Positions 31,024 to 38,432 of a stretch of DNA of 64,000 bases are shown in pieces. Below the pieces are notes generated by a model that was not told the DNA's origin, did no database searches, and worked only from the letters and a program-made list of their open reading frames with translations. The number at the start of each line of letters is the position of its first letter. The stretch's first letter is position 1. A program made the translations under genes and the position numbers. Source of the DNA: an uncultured Bacteroidales bacterium (GTDB lineage: Bacteria; Bacteroidota; Bacteroidia; Bacteroidales; Paludibacteraceae); NCBI GenBank assembly GCA_902771935.1, contig CACXYM010000001.1, forward strand, positions 55,242 to 119,241, read 5' to 3'.

Positions 31024-33852
31024 CTATTTCTTCGTCAGCTCTTGGTACAATTTGAATAGTTCTGCGACGCAGTCGGATTCTGAGGTTTTGCCGGGAATGA
31101 AGCCGTAGGCTTGCATGACGGCTTTATCGTTCTGCTGATGGGCAGTACGAAGTTCCGGTGGCATAGCCACTTCGTCATAGAGATCGGCAAGACTACAATC
31201 AGGATATTTAGCGCGAGCATCTAAGATTGCTTGTGCGGTTTGCTCTATCTTAGCTTTCTGTTCTTCCGTAGGATTAGGCCACGGGAAGTTGTTATAGACT
31301 ATATTAATCGAATATACATAGCGAGTTTCTAATCGACCACAAACAACCCGCATCCAAGCATTGTGGACATTAGAGGTGAGAATGCCGAAATGGAATAAAC
31401 TTGCATTAGGAACTAATTTAACCCTATTGCTGCAAATAACAGACTCGTCCATATATCCAATAGGTATATATCGGCGTTTTTCAGAAGAAACCTCCGGAAC
31501 TACTATATAGGAACCCTTGGGGAAATTCTCAACATGAAAACGCGTAGGCTTGTCTGCCAACTTAACCGTTCCTGCGCTTGGGCTCTGAAGTCGATACTCG
31601 CGCACTTTCATAACGCGCTCATAACATAGTGGCATAGTTCGTAATTCTGCCGGAGAACAATCTCCAAGCCATAAACAGAAACGTTTTTTGTTATTAATGA
31701 ATTCCTCCGCACCATACCAAGGACGGAAATATATAGTAGACTTGGGTTCTTTAGCAATAAACTCTTGCATCTCATCTTCCGAAAAGAGATAAAAACCTCC
31801 ATCAATAGGCTTGTTTCCTATTCCAACTTCCGGTACATCGCAAAGTGGTTTATTACGGCTTTCTATCCATACATTTTCGCTATCTAAAAGGTATCCGTTG
31901 ATATTGAAAGCCTCTATTGTTTGCGCATCGGACAGGTAGATTTTCTTCGGTCTAACGCCCGAAGCACTTGACAAAGAGAAGCCAATAATTACGCAGTGTA
32001 CGTGCGCCTTGATGTCTGCCTCTGAATCCCAACGGAAAGTACGATAAGCAAAGTCAAACTGGATGTGATATTGTTCAAAGAGAGGCTTCCAAAGATTTGC
32101 TACTTGCTCGCCCTGTGTGATAGAGTTCGTAGAAACGAGTGCGGCACGGATAGCGGGATTTTCCCGCATCATTTCCGCAGTTTTTTTATACCAACAGCAA
32201 ACATAATCCAAATTTCCCCAATTTTTCCATTTGGCGCCAAAGATTGCTAACACATCATCCGCCTGCTCTTTGCTTTTAACACGTGCTCCTACAAACGGCG
32301 GGTTACCCATGATATAGTTGAGTTTATCGGGAGCGATGACTTCGGACCAATCGATACGGAGCGCGTTGCCTTCGTGGATGTTGTGATATGGTTTTAGAGG
32401 TAGAGACTTGATGTCAAAGGAAGCGATTCTCAATGTCTCTTGCAGCATCTGCTGTTCTGCTATCCATAAGGCTGTAGTTGCCACAGATACGGCGAAGTCG
32501 TTGATCTCGATGCCGTAGAACTGGTGTATATTGACTTTAATAGGATTGGCGAACTGACCGATAATAGCCTGACCACCATAAAGCACTCGGATAACCTCAT
32601 TTTCCAAACGACGGAGCGATACGTAACTCTCCGTGAGGAAGTTACCACTACCGCACGCAGGGTCAAAGAACGTAAGAGATGCTAACTTATCTTGGAAAGC
32701 TAACAGACGTTGTTTAGCCGGAAGCGGTAATTCATAGACTTTACGCGCTGTGGCAAAACTCTGTTCCGGTTTGGGAAGTGACCGCTTAATCGTCTCAAAC
32801 TCCTCATTCAGTGCGTCCAAGAATAGCGGGTCTATCACTTTGTGGATATTCTCAATACTGGTGTAGTGCATACCACCCGAACGACGTGTTTCCGGGTTCA
32901 ATGTACTCTCGAATACCGCACCGAAAATAGTAGGACTTATCTCACTCCAGTCAAAGCCGTCAGAAGCTTTCGCGAGAAGAAGGCTCTTGAGCTCCTCTGT
33001 AAACTGTGGGATAACTAATTGCTCGTCATGGCTAAAGAGTCCACCATTAACGTACGGGAATTTCTTGAGACTTTCGTCAATATACGGGTCACGTTTATCT
33101 TCCGGCGTATCAAGAATATCGAATAAGTCCATTAGCGCGCGACGGATATCCTTGGCTTGATATTGCACCAGGTAATCATGGAACGCTGTTTTGCTGCCGA
33201 AAAGCATTGCGTCTTCCGCATAGAGACAGAATACCAAACGCACGCATAAGACATTGAGCGAACGGAGCGTCTCGGGCTTATCGGCATCTATATATTGCTT
33301 GAGCAGATGGTCGTATATAACGCCTACCAACTGACCGGCTTTGAAGGACACCTCTTTTTCTTTTTCCAGATGGGCATTACCGGATTCTACAAGAAACGAC
33401 AGGCGATAATATTCTTTCTCTAAATCAGCAAGATAAATCTTCTGCGGCTCATCATTCACACGCTCCATATCATAGACCCAGAACTCGCGGAAGTTACATG
33501 TCACGACATAATCCGGATGCTTCGATTTTGGCAGTCCGGAGATATATTTGCGCGCTTGCAGGAAGGGAGTGATAGTTTCACCATTTGACTGCCGGATACC
33601 TTTACCGAGGTCTTTATCTATGCTTTTTTGCTCGATAAGCACTTTTGTGCTCTCGATATACGCATCCATGAAATTGGTATTATCCACCATCACTTCATCT
33701 TCAAACGTGATGAAATGATAAGGATCATCAACGCCGAAAACTTTTTGTAGTAGTTCGAGCCAGAATTTTTGGGTTTGGCTTTTCTCTGAACCTTGCCCTG
33801 CCCATTCTTCAGCGAACTCAGCTGCCGCTTTCTTTTGTTCTATAGGAGTCAT
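31024..33852 (-). CDS. MmeI-like type IIG restriction endonuclease / adenine methyltransferase
   Basis: 942 residues in the order expected for the MmeI family: N-terminal nuclease (Asp63...Glu74-Gln-Lys76 in FMDAYIESTKVLIEQK, a PD-(D/E)XK site), helical spacer, N6-adenine methyltransferase with SAM motif DPACGSGNF at 397-405 and catalytic NPPF at 517-520 (YIMGNPPFVGAR), then target-recognition domain (RPWYGAEEFINNKKRFCLWL, about 695-715) and a C-terminal segment (NNFPWPNPTEEQKAKIEQTA). One polypeptide both methylates and cuts, so no separate methylase is needed. The recognition sequence cannot be read. A perfect promoter is upstream and two unknown genes follow in the operon. Confidence 0.92.
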   Translation of the reverse strand: MTPIEQKKAAAEFAEEWAGQGSEKSQTQKFWLELLQKVFGVDDPYHFITFEDEVMVDNTNFMDAYIESTKVLIEQKSIDKDLGKGIRQSNGETITPFLQARKYISGLPKSKHPDYVVTCNFREFWVYDMERVNDEPQKIYLADLEKEYYRLSFLVESGNAHLEKEKEVSFKAGQLVGVIYDHLLKQYIDADKPETLRSLNVLCVRLVFCLYAEDAMLFGSKTAFHDYLVQYQAKDIRRALMDLFDILDTPEDKRDPYIDESLKKFPYVNGGLFSHDEQLVIPQFTEELKSLLLAKASDGFDWSEISPTIFGAVFESTLNPETRRSGGMHYTSIENIHKVIDPLFLDALNEEFETIKRSLPKPEQSFATARKVYELPLPAKQRLLAFQDKLASLTFFDPACGSGNFLTESYVSLRRLENEVIRVLYGGQAIIGQFANPIKVNIHQFYGIEINDFAVSVATTALWIAEQQMLQETLRIASFDIKSLPLKPYHNIHEGNALRIDWSEVIAPDKLNYIMGNPPFVGARVKSKEQADDVLAIFGAKWKNWGNLDYVCCWYKKTAEMMRENPAIRAALVSTNSITQGEQVANLWKPLFEQYHIQFDFAYRTFRWDSEADIKAHVHCVIIGFSLSSASGVRPKKIYLSDAQTIEAFNINGYLLDSENVWIESRNKPLCDVPEVGIGNKPIDGGFYLFSEDEMQEFIAKEPKSTIYFRPWYGAEEFINNKKRFCLWLGDCSPAELRTMPLCYERVMKVREYRLQSPSAGTVKLADKPTRFHVENFPKGSYIVVPEVSSEKRRYIPIGYMDESVICSNRVKLVPNASLFHFGILTSNVHNAWMRVVCGRLETRYVYSINIVYNNFPWPNPTEEQKAKIEQTAQAILDARAKYPDCSLADLYDEVAMPPELRTAHQQNDKAVMQAYGFIPGKTSESDCVAELFKLYQELTKK

Positions 33853-33957
33853 ATGGTATTATTTTTAAGTTTCTTATTCTTTGCAAAAATGGATTAAACT
33901 TACCGTCCCGTTTCTTAAACTCAGGTCGCGGTTACTTTGTCAAACAATTTTGCGCTG

Positions 33958-33989
33958 CAAAATTACTACAAAAAAATGAGGTGTGCAAA
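33958..33989 (-). promoter_or_regulatory. Promoter of the restriction-modification operon
   Basis: Minus strand: TTTG (33989-33986), 20-bp spacer, TAATTTTG (33965-33958). The leader is about 100 nt. Confidence 0.85.
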
Positions 33990-34074
33990 TATTTGTAGAA
34001 AAAATGTGGAATGTGGAATGGAATTATGCAAGCGCATGATTCTTAGCCGCTAGGGCACGATAAATGCAGTGCAT

Positions 34075-34215
34075 GATTCACACATTCACACATTCACACA
34101 TAATTGTGGGTTGATGATATGGTCATAATATATAAATATAATATATATTATATTATAATATTATGGGTATTTTTTGAAGATACACAGATGCGTGAATCTG
34201 TGAATCTGTGAATTT
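34075..34215. repeat. Inverted pair of 8-bp tandem repeats
   Basis: Left arm: ATTCACAC repeated three times (34076-34099). Right arm: GTGAATCT, GTGAATCT, GTGAATTT (34192-34215). The arms are largely complementary, with an AT-rich core (34130-34165) between them. Confidence 0.8.
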
Positions 34216-34410
34216 TTGGTATGTTGTTTGAGGGTAGCCTAAGGGTTGCTTATCCCTTGCTACATACGCAAATTATTGCTCACTTTTGAAAAAAAATATA
34301 AGCTTACCTTGTGTCTTTTTTCTTGTATCTTAACATCACAAACCGCAAAAAGACACAACCTTCTCCTTTATATCATACACCGTCCACTTTCTACCTTCCA
34401 CTCCTTATAC

Positions 34411-34590
34411 CTTGTATAAATTTTCCATCTTCCATTTATACAAGTCACGCCGTAACCACTTAATAATAAATAATATACGATATAGCTTGTATAAATTTCC
34501 CATCTCCTTTTTAATACAAGTCTCCCAACAACCAACTCTATAACTCATTAATAATAAATCGCATACCTATCAGCTTGTATAAAACTTTCT
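34411..34590. repeat. CTTGTATAAA hairpin repeats
   Basis: CTTGTATAAA starts at 34411, 34486 and 34574. In the first copy the arm is matched by TTTATACAAG (34435-34444), giving a 10-bp stem with a 14-nt loop; in the second by TTAATACAAG; the third lacks its second arm. Between copies the spacer repeats AATAATAAAT. Spacing of 75 and 88 bp does not fit a CRISPR array. Confidence 0.8.
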
Positions 34591-34713
34591 ACTTTTTTAG
34601 CCACATGCGCAAATAAAAAGTGCAAGTTTTGTTAAAATCCTGCATCTTACCATTACCTCTTTCCGCTTAGCTTGTTCCCTTCTGCGTCCCAAAAGGAACA
34701 ACCCATTTCGCTG

Positions 34714-34745
34714 CAAAGGTACTGCTATTTTTTGATATGTGCAAA
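34714..34745 (-). promoter_or_regulatory. Promoter without an assigned gene
   Basis: Minus strand: TTTG (34745-34742), 20-bp spacer, TACCTTTG (34721-34714). Eight bases after the -7 box a frame starts with ATG (34706) and encodes MGCSFWDAEGNKLSGKR before TAA at 34653; a second ATG overlaps that stop (TAATG). Product unknown. Confidence 0.75.
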
Positions 34746-35141
34746 TATCTGCGCACTTTTTTGCAAATTTGGCGGCGCCACACCACCCCACTAAATAGCC
34801 AAAAGTAATGGACTAATGCGAGGGGATAGGCAGCCACCGGAGGTAAACAGCCTAAATGCTACACGCCGCATGGTTCCCGGGTCACGGGCGGGGCGGCGCA
34901 CGCTTACACTAAGGCTTGCACGACGAACTACCCCGTAGCTCGTAAAGTGGAATAGGGGCACGAAAAGCGACGGACGGGACTCGGGAATAGCGCTGGCTCT
35001 TTTAGGGAAAGAGCCGCGAAGGACTAAACCGCCTATGTCCGAGCTCACACACACCCACCACAAAGCCAAAACAAAAAATAACAACAAAAAAAGAAGAAAA
35101 AAATAAAAAATCTTTCTTTTTCCCCTTTTTAAAAAAAAATC

Positions 35142-35173
35142 CTTGCACACACGAAAAAAAAGCAGTAATTTTG
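35142..35173 (+). promoter_or_regulatory. gltX promoter
   Basis: CTTG (35142-35145), 20-bp spacer, TAATTTTG (35166-35173). CTTG replaces TTTG, as in two other promoters of the window. Confidence 0.8.
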
Positions 35174-35187
35174 CGGCGGATTTTGAA

Positions 35188-36810
35188 ATGAAGATTATGG
35201 AACGTCGTGTAAGAGTGCGTTTTGCTCCGTCTCCGACAGGAGCATTGCATATTGGCGGTGTGCGCACTGCCTTGTATAATTATCTATTTGCCCGTCAGCA
35301 TGGTGGTGATATGTTGCTGCGTATCGAAGATACGGACTCGACCCGTTTTGTGCCGGGTGCAGAGGAGTATATATTAGAGTCACTTCATTGGCTTGGCATC
35401 GAAATAGACGAGGGTTTGCGGGCGAAGGAGTCGAAAGAAGAGAGTCGAAAGTCGAAAGTCGAAAGTCGAAAGTCGAAAGAAGGTATTGAGATTGAAGCGG
35501 TGGGGGATCATGGTCCTTATAGGCAGAGTGAACGGAGGGAGATATATCATACGTATGTGAATCAGTTGTTGGAGTCGGGTCATGCGTACTATGCCTTTGA
35601 CACGCCGGAAGAGTTGGAAGCGAAGCGTAAAGAGATACCTAATTTTCAATACGATGCGCGCAGTCGCATGGGCATGACCAACTCGCTGACGCTCGGTATG
35701 GACGAAGCTAAACGCCGCATCGCCAATGGCGAGAAATACGTAGTGCGTTTCTTGGTTGAGCCAGATGAAGATGTGACGGTGCATGATTTGATTCGCGGCG
35801 ACGTGACGATAAACAGCAATATACTGGACGACAAGGTGCTGTATAAGTCCGCCGATGATCTTCCGACGTACCATTTGGCGAATATAGTGGATGACCATTT
35901 GATGGAGATTAGTCATGTTATTCGCGGTGAGGAGTGGTTACCTTCCGCTCCGCTGCATGTGCTGCTCTATCGCGCATTCGGTTGGAGTGATACGATGCCA
36001 GCTTTTGCGCATCTGCCATTGTTGCTGAAGCCGGACGGTAACGGTAAGTTGAGTAAGCGTGACGGCGATCGTTTGGGATTCCCTGTTTTCCCGCTGGAGT
36101 TCCACAACGAGAAGGATGGTACGGTTAGTTCGGGTTACCGCGAGAGCGGCTATTTCCCGGAGGCGGTGATCAACTTCCTTGCGCTACTCGGATGGCATAC
36201 GACGGGTGACCAGGAGTTGTTCACGATGGACGAACTGATTGCGCAATTCAGTCTTGACCGCGTGTCGAAATCGGGTGCTAAGTTTGACTACGAAAAGGGC
36301 AAATGGTTTAACCACCAGTACCTTCAGATGAAGAGCAATGAGGAATTGGCAGAACTATTCATGCCGATTGTTGAGTCGAAAGTCGAAAGTCAAAAGTCGA
36401 AAGCTATTAGTCGAAGGTCGAAAGCTGAGGTGGCGAAGATTATCGGGTTGGTGAAAGACCGTGTGAACTTTGTTCCGGAGCTGTGGGAACAGACTAATTT
36501 CTTCTTCGTTGCTCCGAGTGAGTACGACGAGAAATCGTTAGCGAAACGTTGGAAAGAAGACAGTCCTCGTCACATGACGGAGATGCTTGCGCTCCTTGAG
36601 CAACAGGAGGACTGGTCAGCCGAGGCATTAGATAATCTGATTATGCCCTGGATAGCGGAAAAAGAATATGGTGTGGGTGTAGTGATGAATGCGTTCCGCA
36701 TCTGTCTTGTTGGAGCCGCTCGCGGTCCGCATATCTGGGCGATAACGGATGTTCTTGGGAAAGAAGAGACCTTACGCCGAGTGCGTACTGCTCTCGCCAA
36801 AATAGGCTAA
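35188..36810 (+). CDS. gltX: Glutamyl-tRNA synthetase with two in-frame heptamer-repeat insertions
   Basis: 540 residues from ATG 35188 ([15 protein letters not shown] 35197 is an alternative). Attaches glutamate to tRNA-Glu. The class I signatures are [20 protein letters not shown] (HIGH motif) and [10 protein letters not shown] (KMSKS motif), with PSADDLP-like [20 protein letters not shown] between them. Two insertions made of 7-bp repeats are translated: [20 protein letters not shown] at about residues 81-100, just before [11 protein letters not shown], and [19 protein letters not shown] at about residues 397-415. Both are Lys/Ser/Arg-rich, presumably surface loops, and do not touch the motifs. 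The 3' end overlaps the convergent recQ by 39 bp. Confidence 0.95.
   Translation: MKIMERRVRVRFAPSPTGALHIGGVRTALYNYLFARQHGGDMLLRIEDTDSTRFVPGAEEYILESLHWLGIEIDEGLRAKESKEESRKSKVESRKSKEGIEIEAVGDHGPYRQSERREIYHTYVNQLLESGHAYYAFDTPEELEAKRKEIPNFQYDARSRMGMTNSLTLGMDEAKRRIANGEKYVVRFLVEPDEDVTVHDLIRGDVTINSNILDDKVLYKSADDLPTYHLANIVDDHLMEISHVIRGEEWLPSAPLHVLLYRAFGWSDTMPAFAHLPLLLKPDGNGKLSKRDGDRLGFPVFPLEFHNEKDGTVSSGYRESGYFPEAVINFLALLGWHTTGDQELFTMDELIAQFSLDRVSKSGAKFDYEKGKWFNHQYLQMKSNEELAELFMPIVESKVESQKSKAISRRSKAEVAKIIGLVKDRVNFVPELWEQTNFFFVAPSEYDEKSLAKRWKEDSPRHMTEMLALLEQQEDWSAEALDNLIMPWIAEKEYGVGVVMNAFRICLVGAARGPHIWAITDVLGKEETLRRVRTALAKIG
35428..35483. repeat. Heptamer array 1 inside gltX
   Basis: Eight 7-bp steps: GGAGTCG, AAAGAAG, AGAGTCG, then AAAGTCG four times, and AAAGAAG. 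Three heptamers equal seven codons, so the peptide repeats as SRKSKVE. Confidence 0.95.
36371..36426. repeat. Heptamer array 2 inside gltX
   Basis: Eight steps: TTGAGTC, GAAAGTC, GAAAGTC, AAAAGTC, GAAAGCT, ATTAGTC, GAAGGTC, GAAAGCT. Same unit family and same variant order (AAAGCTATTAGTCGAAGGTC) as the umuD/umuC junction. Confidence 0.95.
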
Positions 36811-38430
36811 CAGATAATCTTCCCCACCCTGCCGGGCATACCCTAACATCGATTGAAGACGAGCCACGTAATGTGCTCGTCTTTCTTCGTAAACAGAGGC
36901 AGGGACAAAGACTTCCGTTTGACGTTCCTTGGTATAGGTGACAGCACAAGCGACGGTACGCGGAATATAGGTGATGATTCCTCGCTGTGCCAGCGCGACG
37001 AGCAGGTCATGGTTGGGCTCGGAGATATATTGGAGGTCGGTGAAGATACCGGTATATCGTCGCATGAGGTCTTGTAGTAGGTTATCCTGTTCGGGAGTAA
37101 GATTATACTCATAGAGATTAGCTCGCGGGACGCGTATGAGCACTCGCGCCTGCGTTTCTCGTTCTTCCTCAAAGGCTATCCATCCGGCTTGTGTCAGGAG
37201 ATGCAAAGCTGAATAGGTTTGAATGACGGGCAATCCCATCACATGGCATAGTTCATCCATATGCAGTGCGAAGGTGTGTCCGAGTCCGCTTCCTTCGCCT
37301 ACTTTCAAGAAGTCAGACACTTTATCATAGACTTTTGCGATAAACTCCTGCGGCGGATAGTGGTCGGCTGCGCGCTTACGGAGTTTGGCATCATCTTCCG
37401 GCGCATAGAGCAGTACGCAAAAGGCTTGCTCTCCGTCTCTACCGGCACGCCCTGCTTCCTGGAAATACGCCTCGATACTGGACGGCAGGTCGTAATGCGC
37501 GACGAAGCGCACGTCGGGTTTATCGATACCCATTCCGAAGGCGTTCGTACAGACCATGACTCGTGTTTTTCCGTCCTTCCATAAGGTCTGTTTTTGTGCT
37601 CTTTCGGCAGCGTCCAAGCCCGCATGGTAGAAATCTGCGGAGAGGCCTTGTGCTTGGAGCCATTCACAGAGTTCTTTGCATCGTTTGCGGTTACGCACAT
37701 AGATGATACCCGTTCCGGGCACGCCGTTCATGATACGTACTATCTGTTTGAGTTTATCTTCGCTGTCGGCACAGTTGCGAACGACATAGCGCAAGTTCTC
37801 TCTATGAAAACTTTGCCTAAAGACGTTCCATTGGTGATTGGTGATTGGTGATTGCTGATTGGTGAGCTTGTGCATGATATCGGTTTGCACCTCCGGGGTT
37901 GCCGTAGCCGTAAGCGCTAAAACGGGCACATGCTTATCCGGAGGCATGTTTTCCCATAACTGCGCTATCCGTAGATAACTCGGGCGGAAGTCGTATCCCC
38001 ACTCACACACACAATGTGCTTCATCTACAGCTACGAGGCCAATGGGCAGTTGCGCCAATCGTTTGCGGAAATCGGCACTCTCAAGGCGCTCGGGACTGAC
38101 ATAGAGGAATCGATAAGGACCGAACTGGCAGTTATCGAGTGCGATGCGCTGTTGTTCGTAGGTCATCCCGGAATAAATAGCCGCAGCCCGGATGTCACGT
38201 TTGCGCAGGTTCTCTATTTGGTCTCGCATCAAAGCGATGAGAGGTGTGATGACGAGGCAGAGGCATTGTTTGACGAGTGCAGGTATCTGGAAGCAGAGAC
38301 TTTTACCTCCTCCTGTCGGCAGCAGTGCGAGTGTATCATGCCCCTCAAGCACGGAGTTGATAATCTCTTGCTGGAGAGGTCGGAAATCGTCGTAACCGTA
38401 ATATGTTCGCAATACCTCGCGCGGTGTCAT
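36772..38430 (-). CDS. recQ: RecQ family DNA helicase (short form)
   Basis: 552 residues. Walker [17 protein letters not shown] (about 36-51), DEAH box [20 protein letters not shown], motif [13 protein letters not shown], the aromatic-rich loop and motifs V-VI ([36 protein letters not shown]) are complete. After the helicase core only a winged-helix-like region is seen; the Cys4 zinc module and the HRDC domain of E. coli RecQ (609 residues) are not evident. It unwinds DNA 3' to 5' in recombination and fork repair. A heptamer repeat is translated as [11 protein letters not shown] between motif III and [14 protein letters not shown]. The gene converges on gltX with a 39-bp overlap; the M20 peptidase gene ends 2 bp upstream of its start. 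Confidence 0.92.
   Translation of the reverse strand: MTPREVLRTYYGYDDFRPLQQEIINSVLEGHDTLALLPTGGGKSLCFQIPALVKQCLCLVITPLIALMRDQIENLRKRDIRAAAIYSGMTYEQQRIALDNCQFGPYRFLYVSPERLESADFRKRLAQLPIGLVAVDEAHCVCEWGYDFRPSYLRIAQLWENMPPDKHVPVLALTATATPEVQTDIMHKLTNQQSPITNHQWNVFRQSFHRENLRYVVRNCADSEDKLKQIVRIMNGVPGTGIIYVRNRKRCKELCEWLQAQGLSADFYHAGLDAAERAQKQTLWKDGKTRVMVCTNAFGMGIDKPDVRFVAHYDLPSSIEAYFQEAGRAGRDGEQAFCVLLYAPEDDAKLRKRAADHYPPQEFIAKVYDKVSDFLKVGEGSGLGHTFALHMDELCHVMGLPVIQTYSALHLLTQAGWIAFEEERETQARVLIRVPRANLYEYNLTPEQDNLLQDLMRRYTGIFTDLQYISEPNHDLLVALAQRGIITYIPRTVACAVTYTKERQTEVFVPASVYEERRAHYVARLQSMLGYARQGGEDYLLAYFGESSTHSA
37829..37866. repeat. Heptamer array inside recQ
   Basis: On the minus strand: CTCACCA, ATCAGCA, ATCACCA, ATCACCA, ATCACCA. 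Translated in frame as QQSPITNHQ. Confidence 0.9.
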
Positions 38431-38432
38431 AA

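Larger units (their letters stand above)
33990..35141. other. Long intergenic region between the restriction operon and gltX
   Basis: No convincing protein gene in about 1.15 kb. 34075-34215: two 8-bp tandem repeat runs in opposite orientation around an AT-rich core. 34411-34590: three copies of a CTTGTATAAA hairpin element. 34597-34745: a perfect minus-strand promoter followed by a 17-codon frame. 34800-35045: a GC-rich island in otherwise AT-rich DNA with no gene I can name. 35046-35140: A/T-rich run leading into the gltX promoter. Confidence 0.7.

Noticed and set aside
34411-34590. Possible CRISPR array
   Set aside because: Only three copies, unequal spacing (75 and 88 bp), similar spacers, and no cas gene in the window.
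34800-35045. SRP RNA (GGAG loop in ACCGGAGGTAAACAGCC resembles the SRP tip)
   Set aside because: The flanking stem and symmetric loop of the SRP domain do not form; similarity is limited to about ten bases.
20461-35141. Integrative element with defined ends
   Set aside because: The region is accessory in content, but no integrase, tRNA target or matching end repeats were seen, so its limits cannot be set.
34791-35267. 158-codon minus-strand frame as a gene
   Set aside because: It runs antisense through the gltX start and promoter, contains a low-complexity Phe/Leu stretch from the A-rich leader, and has no promoter of its own in that direction.
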